Shown piece after piece: positions 8,817 through 15,541 of a DNA stretch of 24,323 bases. The position numbers were made by a program, and so were the translations under genes. Every line of letters starts with the position of its first letter. Position 1 is the first letter of the stretch. The stretch covers positions 1 through 24,323 of the forward strand of contig JAITGF010000015.1 in NCBI GenBank assembly GCA_031280795.1. Direction: 5' to 3'. Source of the stretch: Candidatus Ancillula prorhinotermitis. Its GTDB lineage: Bacteria; Actinomycetota; Actinomycetes; Actinomycetales; Bifidobacteriaceae. The notes below the pieces were generated by a model that was not told the DNA's origin, did no database searches, and worked only from the letters and a program-made list of their open reading frames with translations.

Positions 8817-10952
8817 ATGAGCAATTTTGAATGGAATGACCTCGATACACGTGCTGTAAAGATGGCGAAAGTTCTAGCAGCTGATGCTGTGGAGAAGGTC
8901 GGTAATGGGCACCCAGGCACTGCAATTTCAATTGCGCCGGTGGCGTACACGTTGTATCAGAAGTTCATGAATGCTGACCCAAGCGATACGACTTGGCGTG
9001 GGCGTGACCGTTTTGTTCTGTCGATCGGACACTCATCGCTGACTCAGTACATTCAGTTGTACTTATCAGGTGCCGGTTTAGAGCTCGAAGATTTGAAGCA
9101 ATTCCGCACTTTTGGGTCGCTTACCCCGGGTCACCCTGAATACACGCACACTAAAGGTGTTGAAATCACTACTGGGCCACTTGGCCAGGGTCTAGCATCT
9201 GCAGTTGGTTTCGCGTATGCAGCTCGCTACGAGAAAGGACTTTTCGACCCAGAGGGTGAAACGAATCTTTTCGACCACAATGTTTATGTAATCTGCGGTG
9301 ATGGTGACCTACAAGAAGGCCTTACAGCTGAAGCAGGCGCTCTAGCAGGCCTCCAAAAGCTTGGAAACCTTGTCGTCATCTGGGATGATAACCACATCAC
9401 CATCGAAGGCGATACAAAAATCGCCTTCACTGAAGACGTTCTTAAGCGCTATGAAGCTTATGGCTGGGATACTCAGCATGTTGACTGGACAAATGGTGGC
9501 TCAGAATACAAAGAAGATGTACACGCTTTAGCTGATGCTATCGAAAAGGCTAAAAGCGTTACTGATAAGCCTTCGATAATCAAATTGACTACTTTGATTG
9601 CTTACCCAACGCCTGGTAAGACTGGCGATCACGGTGCACATGGCGCTAAACTCGGGGCTGAAGCAGTTTCCGGACTTAAGGAAGTGCTTGGGTTTGATCC
9701 ATCTGTAGACTTCCCGGTAGACGATGAGGCGTTAGCACATGCACGCCAAGCCATCACCCGTGGCGCAGCTCTGCATCAATCCTGGAGCGAGGAGCTTAAG
9801 CGCTGGAAGGTCAAGAATCCAGACCGCGCAAAGCTCTATGAACGCCTTTATGAGTCTGGCACACCAGCTAAGCCTAACCAGCCCAAAGAGTTTCTCGGAG
9901 CTTTGCCAAGTGGTCTAGATGATGCGATTGAAAACGTTATCTCAACTTTCGCAGTTGGTGAAAAGGTGGCGACCCGCGCGTCATCAGGTGCGGTAATCAA
10001 CGCTATTGCTTCGATAATGCCTGAGCTTTGGGGTGGTTCTGCTGATCTCGCCGGCTCAAATAACACCACCATCAAAGGTGCTCCATCTTTTGCTCCAGAG
10101 CAGAACTCTACTGAAGATTGGACGACTTCGCCATATGGTCGCGTATTGCATTTCGGTATTCGCGAGCACGCTATGGGTCAGATTGTAAACGGTATCGTTT
10201 TGAGCTCTAATACGCGTGCATTTGGTGGCACATTCTTCCAGTTTGCCGACTATATGCGCGATTCTGCCCGCATCGCCGCCCTGCAGGGGATTCCTTCGGT
10301 TTTTGTCTGGACACACGATTCAATCGCCGTTGGTGAAGATGGACCAACCCACCAGCCTGTCGAGCATATCAGTGCAATGAGAGCAATTCCAAACTTTAAC
10401 GTTGCTCGACCTGCTGACGCTATCGAGGTGGCATATTGCTGGAAGAAAGCGCTGGAGACCCAAAATGCTCCGACCGGACTCATCTTAACACGTCAAGGCG
10501 TTCCGACTATCGATCGCAACCAACCTGGGTACTTCCCAGCCACTGGTGCTCAAAAAGGTGGATACGTATTAGCATGTGGGTTCCCTCCAGCTGAGCTCGA
10601 TGTCATCATCATAGCATCAGGTTCAGAAGTTCAGCTAGCTCTTGAAGCTCGCGAGCGTTTGATTCAAGAGGGCAAGAAGGTGCGTGTAGTTTCAATGCCT
10701 TCAATGGAGTGGTTTGAGGCCGAACCTCAGGACTACAAGGATTCAGTACTTACGCCTAGCGTAAAAGCGCGCGTATCTGTTGAAGTCGGTATCGCTCAGC
10801 CTTGGTACAAGTACCTAGGAAGTGCCGGCGTACCAGTATCGCTGGAGCACTTTGGTGCATCAGGCGATGAAAAGACGCTCTACACTGAGTTTGGGGTGAC
10901 CACAGACGCTGTAGTCGCTGCTGCAAAAGAGTCAATCGCTAAGGCAAACTAG
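8817..10952 (+). CDS. tkt: Transketolase
   Basis: A thiamine-diphosphate enzyme that moves two-carbon ketol units between pentose-phosphate pathway sugars, and in bifidobacterial-type metabolism also feeds the fructose-6-phosphate shunt. The 711 residues include the N-terminal KVGNGHPGTAISIAP (about 28), GPLGQGLASAVG, the thiamine and metal-binding GDGDLQEGLTAEAGALAG (about 161-178) with its downstream DDN, the active-site glutamate in FGIREHAMGQIVNG (about 446-459) and HDSIAVGEDGPTHQPVEH. The length and order of domains are standard (PP, Pyr, C-terminal transketolase domain). The ATG is supported by AAGGAG and family alignment. It has its own promoter. The perfect Shine-Dalgarno just after its stop belongs to whatever is translated next, upstream of hisS. 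Transaldolase, often adjacent in Actinobacteria, is not here. Confidence 0.96.
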   Translation: MSNFEWNDLDTRAVKMAKVLAADAVEKVGNGHPGTAISIAPVAYTLYQKFMNADPSDTTWRGRDRFVLSIGHSSLTQYIQLYLSGAGLELEDLKQFRTFGSLTPGHPEYTHTKGVEITTGPLGQGLASAVGFAYAARYEKGLFDPEGETNLFDHNVYVICGDGDLQEGLTAEAGALAGLQKLGNLVVIWDDNHITIEGDTKIAFTEDVLKRYEAYGWDTQHVDWTNGGSEYKEDVHALADAIEKAKSVTDKPSIIKLTTLIAYPTPGKTGDHGAHGAKLGAEAVSGLKEVLGFDPSVDFPVDDEALAHARQAITRGAALHQSWSEELKRWKVKNPDRAKLYERLYESGTPAKPNQPKEFLGALPSGLDDAIENVISTFAVGEKVATRASSGAVINAIASIMPELWGGSADLAGSNNTTIKGAPSFAPEQNSTEDWTTSPYGRVLHFGIREHAMGQIVNGIVLSSNTRAFGGTFFQFADYMRDSARIAALQGIPSVFVWTHDSIAVGEDGPTHQPVEHISAMRAIPNFNVARPADAIEVAYCWKKALETQNAPTGLILTRQGVPTIDRNQPGYFPATGAQKGGYVLACGFPPAELDVIIIASGSEVQLALEARERLIQEGKKVRVVSMPSMEWFEAEPQDYKDSVLTPSVKARVSVEVGIAQPWYKYLGSAGVPVSLEHFGASGDEKTLYTEFGVTTDAVVAAAKESIAKAN

Positions 10953-10956
10953 AGCC

Positions 10957-11039
10957 AGAAAGGAGCGCAGCCATGTATGCATAAAATCGTTATAGCTAAA
11001 CTGATAGTGTTTACTGCTGCCAATTTAACTACTGCTTAA
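10957..11039 (+). other. Strong Shine-Dalgarno and small ORF ahead of hisS
   Basis: AGAAAGGAG (10957-10965) is a nine-base match to the anti-Shine-Dalgarno. Two ATGs follow: 10973 opens only Met-Tyr-Ala-stop, and 10977 opens 20 codons ending at TAA 11037-11039. The second ORF runs into the first in-frame codons of hisS but one base out of phase. It may be a leader peptide, a displaced hisS start, or the upstream half of a +1 frameshift. It holds a single His codon, so it is not a histidine attenuator. I recognise no homology in the peptide. Confidence 0.3.
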
Positions 11040-12486
11040 GAGTTCAGTATCTGGATTTCTGGAATGGTTGCCCGCCGAGCGTGCGGTTGAGTCTTCCTTG
11101 CTCTCAATAATCGGGGAAGTGTTTACACTCTACGGCTTCGAAGATGTTCAACACCGCAGTGTCGAGCCAGTTCCAGTACTGCTATCGAAAGGTGAAACAT
11201 CTAAGGAGGTGTACGTTTTGTCGCGCTTGCAGGATGCATATGAGTCAGAAGATGGTGTCATCAATTTACGCGAACGCCTTAGCTCGAAGAAGCAACTTGG
11301 TCTACATTTTGACCTAACAGTACCTTTTGCGCGCTATGTGCTAGATGCTGCACACCTTCTGCACTTCCCCTTTCGCCGTAGCTCGATTGGCAAAGTGTGG
11401 CGAGGGGAGCGCCCCCAGGCTGGACGCTTCCGCGAATTCGTCCAAGCGGATGTCGATATCGTAGCTGAGCAAGCAAATGGTATCAGTAGTCAAGAAGCTC
11501 TTGGAGTGTTTAATGATGTGGAAGTCGTTAAAGTTATCCTACAGGCACTGCAGTCGCTTGAAGTATCTAGTGCGAAGACTTCGGAAGGGGCGCGCCCTGA
11601 GTCAACACATCCGAATGGTCGTCAAGATGGTCGTCAATTCAACATGCCCCCGGTGAAGATTCATATCAATAATCGTAAGCTACTGCAAGGGTGTTTCGAA
11701 GCGCTGGGAGTGCAAAGCTTTGAGAAAGTGTTGCAAACGCTTGATAAACTCCCCAAGCTAGGCGTAGATGCAGTATCGAACGAGCTTATAAATCTTGGCG
11801 AAAGCGCTGACGTGGTGGAGAAATGCCTCCAACTAGCGCAGATTCAAGGTGATAAATCCTTTCTAGATAAAAGCGCTCTTCTGCAGGGTCTAACCTCTCA
11901 AAACGCTTTGGCTAAAGAAGGCTTTGACGAGTTAATCTACGTGCTTGAGGAGCTTAACACACCGCAATGCATTGCTAATCTTAGCATCACCCGTGGGCTT
12001 GATTACTACACGGGCTCGGTCTTTGAAACCTTCATCGACGGTTTTGAGAGCTACGGCTCTGTGGCTAGCGGGGGTCGTTATGACAATCTAGCATCTACTT
12101 TGGGCGCGCAAACTAAGGTGAACTACCCCGGGGTCGGTATGTCAATTGGGGTCTCAAGACTTTTAGCAATTGGTTTTGAAAACGACTTCTTCAAGCTCGA
12201 TGGATATTCTCCAGTAGAAGTGATGGTGGCGGTAAATAGTGCCGAGACTCGCCCAAGCTCAAACCAGGTCGCCGATGCTCTACGAAACGCCGGAATTTCA
12301 GCAATGGTTAGCCCGAATCACGCTAAGTTCGGGAAGCAGATTGACTTTGCATATAAGCGTGGCATCGTGCACATTGTATTCATTGATGATGATAACTACC
12401 GTCTCAAGAACGTCTTCACTGGGCAGCAAAGTGATTTTTCTAGCGCTACAGAGTTAGCGGGCGCCCTCATGCGAAAGTCGCTCTAA
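11032..12486 (+). CDS. hisS: Histidyl-tRNA synthetase
   Basis: Class II synthetase that charges tRNA-His. It shows motif 2 (KVWRGERPQAGRFREFVQADVDIV, in two parts near residue 121), the HisA-type signature ITRGLDYYTGSVFE (about 319-332), motif 3 around SGGRYDNLAS (about 345) and the C-terminal anticodon domain. The conserved actinobacterial N-terminal block SGF.EWLP is encoded in frame from 11050, so translation must begin before it; yet between the in-frame stop (11026-11028) and that block there is no ATG, GTG or TTG. I give CTG 11032 as the least bad start (484 residues). TTG 11068 (472 residues) would cut off the conserved block. A 26-residue insertion rich in palindromic DNA lies at about residues 180-206. 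It shares TAATG with folC. Confidence 0.88.
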   Translation: MLKSSVSGFLEWLPAERAVESSLLSIIGEVFTLYGFEDVQHRSVEPVPVLLSKGETSKEVYVLSRLQDAYESEDGVINLRERLSSKKQLGLHFDLTVPFARYVLDAAHLLHFPFRRSSIGKVWRGERPQAGRFREFVQADVDIVAEQANGISSQEALGVFNDVEVVKVILQALQSLEVSSAKTSEGARPESTHPNGRQDGRQFNMPPVKIHINNRKLLQGCFEALGVQSFEKVLQTLDKLPKLGVDAVSNELINLGESADVVEKCLQLAQIQGDKSFLDKSALLQGLTSQNALAKEGFDELIYVLEELNTPQCIANLSITRGLDYYTGSVFETFIDGFESYGSVASGGRYDNLASTLGAQTKVNYPGVGMSIGVSRLLAIGFENDFFKLDGYSPVEVMVAVNSAETRPSSNQVADALRNAGISAMVSPNHAKFGKQIDFAYKRGIVHIVFIDDDNYRLKNVFTGQQSDFSSATELAGALMRKSL

Positions 12487-13784
12487 TGCCTGACGTAAGT
12501 GCGCGTGCATCAACTACGCTTAACGAAATCTGCTCCAGCCTTTTCGCAAGGCGACCCGAGAACGAAATTGATATTAAGCTCGACCGGATGTATGGTGTTC
12601 TGAGTCTGCTCGGTGACCCTCAAAACACGTGTAAAGTAGTCCATATCGCCGGCACTAACGGCAAAACATCTACTTCTAAATACATCTCCCAAATGCTTCA
12701 AGCACTCGGGTATAGCGTTGGGCGCTATACATCCCCACACCTAATATCAGTGCTTGAGCGCATCGAGATAGAGGGTGAAATGGTGCCGGAAGAGCGTTTT
12801 GTAGCCGAATATGAGCGGATAATGCCTGTGATTGAACGCTATGAAAACGAACACTCTGAGCATGGCAAGTTCGGGTTTTTTGAAATTATCACCATTATCG
12901 CCTATGCTTTATTTGCTGCTAAGCGCCTCGATTTCGCAATTGTTGAGGTGGGGTTAGGGGGAAGTTTTGACGCTACCAACGTTTCGGAAAATGTAGCCTT
13001 AAGCGTAATTACGCCAATTGGTGTAGATCACGTCGAATTCCTGGGGTCTGATATCGAAAGTATCGCTCGCGAAAAGGCCGGTATCATCAAACCCGGTGTG
13101 CCTGTTATAATCGCCCCACAAAGCGCGAACGTTCAAGCAGTTTTAGATGCTAAAATTTCTGAAACTGGCACTCAAGCTAAAGTTTTAGAAGTCGATTCAA
13201 CTTTTGGTGACACTTATTTGGCTCAAAACTTCGCACTAGCTGCAAAATCAGTGCAGATGTTAGTAGGCGATGCGATCAGGAGCTTAGATTTACACCAGAT
13301 GTTTGAGGGGGCTCTAGTGCCTGGTCGTTTGCAGATGGTGCATCGCACCCCTAACGTAATGGTCGACGCTAGCCACAACCCTCACGGCGCTAAAGCGTTG
13401 GTTGAAGCGCTCCGTACGCTAAGTTTTACGCATATCGTTGCAGTTGTGGCAGGCTTTACAGACAAGGACACTAAAGGTTTTCTCGAAGTGTTAAGTGGGG
13501 TAGTCAGTGAATACGTTTTCACCAAAAATTCCTCACCGCGCAGCCACACACCCGAAAGTATCCAAGCGGTTTATGGCTCGCTACGTACGTCGTCACCTAA
13601 ACCGAACGATCGAGTCGCTGAAGACATACCATCTGCGATAGCCTTAGCCGAGAAAATCGTTGCTACGAAATTTGGCACAAGCTCTGATCAGGCACTGATA
13701 TTGATTACTGGATCAGTTGTCACTGCGGGGGACGCTCTCCATTTTTTCGGTAATAATCTTCAACCATCTTCGAAACCCTCCTGA
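12486..13784 (+). CDS. folC: Folylpolyglutamate synthase / dihydrofolate synthase
   Basis: A Mur-ligase-family enzyme that uses ATP to add glutamate to dihydropteroate or folates, retaining them in the cell. In 432 residues it shows the P-loop HIAGTNGKTSTSK (about 53-65), RYTSPHLISVLERI (the SPH folate-binding loop), VGLGGSFDATN, ITPIGVDHVEFLG with REKAGIIKPG, and the C-domain VDASHNPHGAKAL (about 292-304). The ATG overlaps the hisS stop by one base (TAATG), so translation is probably coupled. Its last 65 bp are also the antisense 3' end of whiA. Its length is normal. Whether it has both synthase activities or only FPGS cannot be read from sequence alone. Confidence 0.93.
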   Translation: MPDVSARASTTLNEICSSLFARRPENEIDIKLDRMYGVLSLLGDPQNTCKVVHIAGTNGKTSTSKYISQMLQALGYSVGRYTSPHLISVLERIEIEGEMVPEERFVAEYERIMPVIERYENEHSEHGKFGFFEIITIIAYALFAAKRLDFAIVEVGLGGSFDATNVSENVALSVITPIGVDHVEFLGSDIESIAREKAGIIKPGVPVIIAPQSANVQAVLDAKISETGTQAKVLEVDSTFGDTYLAQNFALAAKSVQMLVGDAIRSLDLHQMFEGALVPGRLQMVHRTPNVMVDASHNPHGAKALVEALRTLSFTHIVAVVAGFTDKDTKGFLEVLSGVVSEYVFTKNSSPRSHTPESIQAVYGSLRTSSPKPNDRVAEDIPSAIALAEKIVATKFGTSSDQALILITGSVVTAGDALHFFGNNLQPSSKPS

Positions 13785-14679
13785 GCTTACCTGCTAGCGC
13801 ATGCTTCGTAGTTGGAGTGGGCGAGAGCGCGGCCAACTCTTCAAGAGAAACTCCTTCGTGTTCAATCCTTAGGCGGGCAGCCTCAGCTAAGTTTACCGGT
13901 AGTTTCGCGCCGAATATCTTCAAAGCATCTTTTGATATTGCTGTGGCTTTGACAGCTGCTCGGGCAGAGCGTGCCAAGTTGGCATAGTCGAAGTTGTTAA
14001 TTCGGTTCACGTTAGCGCTAGTGTCTAATATCTTCTTCTGCTTAGAGAAAATCTTCTGTACTCGTTTGGCGTTCACGCATTCGAGTAGTCTAAAAGCATC
14101 TGACCAATCTTTTATAGACACTTTAGAAGATGAACGCACTGGTCGTACGTGAGAAGATATACCAACACGCCGCATCAGCCCCATAATTCCCATACCGCAA
14201 GCCATGTTTGGAGCAGTTATCTCAATCAGAGCAGATTTTTCGGGCTCTATCACTAACCCCCTAGCCAGTAGTGCACCCCGCAGAGCATCTGGAATATACT
14301 TTGTGGGTGCAGCCACTAACCTAGGCGGCAAACCGATCGCCACTTTACCAGTGGACGTAACAAAATCCATTTTAGAGCTGATTTCAGGAACTGATGAGTA
14401 AATAAAAAGCACATAACGCCCACGCTTAGTTTGAGTGTGTTCAAAGCTGATTTTTTCATCATCTTCGAAAATAGTACGAATACTTTTCTCAAGGTGTTTA
14501 GCAACGTCTAGAGTGTCGAAATCGCAACGAAAAACGATTTGAACTTCGTTATTTTCATCAACACATGATGTTAAAGTACCAGATAATCGAAGTAGAGCCA
14601 TAGTTTCATATAAAATAGCATTTTGATCACTCGTGCTATTCTCTAAAAGTTCGTCTTTAACTTCGCTCGTAACTGCCAA
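13720..14679 (-). CDS. whiA: WhiA, sporulation/cell-division transcriptional regulator
   Basis: WhiA is a DNA-binding protein with a degenerate LAGLIDADG endonuclease-like N-domain and a C-terminal helix-turn-helix. In Streptomyces it works with WhiB to switch on septation genes, and it is kept in most Gram-positives. The 319-residue product begins LAVTSEVKDELLEN, matching the family N-terminus, and ends with the HTH segment (SLEELAALSPTPTTKHALAGKLRRV in two parts). The TTG at 14679 is chosen over the longer GTG/ATG reading because AAGGAG (inside the last rapZ codons) lies four bases upstream and the extra residues do not match the family. It starts one base after the rapZ stop. The usual intermediate gene yvcK/glmR is missing. 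Its last 22 codons overlap folC on the opposite strand. Confidence 0.88.
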   Translation of the reverse strand: MAVTSEVKDELLENSTSDQNAILYETMALLRLSGTLTSCVDENNEVQIVFRCDFDTLDVAKHLEKSIRTIFEDDEKISFEHTQTKRGRYVLFIYSSVPEISSKMDFVTSTGKVAIGLPPRLVAAPTKYIPDALRGALLARGLVIEPEKSALIEITAPNMACGMGIMGLMRRVGISSHVRPVRSSSKVSIKDWSDAFRLLECVNAKRVQKIFSKQKKILDTSANVNRINNFDYANLARSARAAVKATAISKDALKIFGAKLPVNLAEAARLRIEHEGVSLEELAALSPTPTTKHALAGKLRRVSKMVEDYYRKNGERPPQ

Positions 14680-14680
14680 A

Positions 14681-15541
14681 TTACTCCTTACCGATGTCAC
14701 GATTAGTGACACTCGTCTTATAGCCCCTTTCGCTTATCAAATCAGCAAATGCTTTAGCCATAGCAACTGAGCGATGCTTTCCGCCTGTACACCCGAAAGC
14801 CACTGTAAGGTTCGGCTTATTTTCATGCAAGAAACCGTCAAAGGTGGCAATTACAGTGTTGGTGAAGTTTTCTAAAAATTCACGCGCCCCCATCGAATTC
14901 AGTACATATTCTGAAACCTTTTCATCTAGACCGTTAAATTCGCGAAGATCTTCGCGCCAAAAGGGGTTGGGAAGCCAACGCATATCAACCATAAAGTCGG
15001 CGTCGATTGGAACCCCATGCTTAAAACCGAACGACATGATGTGTAAATGCAACTTACGTAGCGATTCGCGACCCATTGCAGTAATGAGCTTACGGGAAAG
15101 GTCATGTATAGAAAGTGAAGACGTATCAATCACTGCATCAGCACTTTTTCGAAGCTTTGCCGTCAGCTCGCGCTCTTTTTGCACAGCTTCTAAGATACCG
15201 CCACCTTTGCTTTGTAGTGGATGGGGTCGGCGCACCTTTTCGTAGCGCTTTACTAATTCGCTGTCACTGGCTTCTATGAAAATAATTCGACATTGGATGC
15301 CGCGTTTCTTAAGTTTCTGGACAACTTTTTCTAAATCTTGGAAGTAGTTTTTGGTGCGCACATCCACGACTGTCGCTAAGCGCTTAGTGGTCGACCCTGG
15401 CTGAGTCATCATCTTCACCAATGGAAGGATCATCTTAGGTGGCAAATTATCGACTACGAACCATCCCAAATCCTCCAAAACTCCTGCAGTATGCGAGCGA
15501 CCCGCCCCTGAAAGGCCGGTGATGACAGTTACTTCGATCAT
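14681..15541 (-). CDS. rapZ: RNase adapter / nucleotide-binding protein RapZ
   Basis: A 286-residue P-loop protein. In enterobacteria RapZ guides RNase E to the sRNA GlmZ and so controls glucosamine-6-phosphate synthesis; in Gram-positives its target is less clear. The N-terminal GLSGAGRS is the Walker A motif (8-15), followed by VVDNLPP (about 29-35) and VVDVRT (about 58-63). The C-terminal domain carries FGCTGGKHRSVAMA (about 253-266), the region that binds RNA and amino-sugar ligand in E. coli. The ATG overlaps the pheT stop in ATGA (4 bp), so it is the third gene of the pheS operon. No uvrC or yvcK neighbours are present, unlike the common uvrC-rapZ-yvcK-whiA order. Confidence 0.93.
   Translation of the reverse strand: MIEVTVITGLSGAGRSHTAGVLEDLGWFVVDNLPPKMILPLVKMMTQPGSTTKRLATVVDVRTKNYFQDLEKVVQKLKKRGIQCRIIFIEASDSELVKRYEKVRRPHPLQSKGGGILEAVQKERELTAKLRKSADAVIDTSSLSIHDLSRKLITAMGRESLRKLHLHIMSFGFKHGVPIDADFMVDMRWLPNPFWREDLREFNGLDEKVSEYVLNSMGAREFLENFTNTVIATFDGFLHENKPNLTVAFGCTGGKHRSVAMAKAFADLISERGYKTSVTNRDIGKE

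Noticed and set aside
10953..11067. Histidine attenuator or T-box leader for hisS
   Set aside because: The small ORF has only one His codon and no T-box specifier loop or AGGGTGG-type antiterminator sequence is present.
14844..15245. 133-codon plus-strand ORF inside rapZ
   Set aside because: It is antisense to a strongly conserved gene, has no ribosome site and its translation is low-complexity Ser/Arg, as expected of a shadow frame. The same applies to other long antisense frames, for example 458-847, 21313-21726 and 19547-19936.
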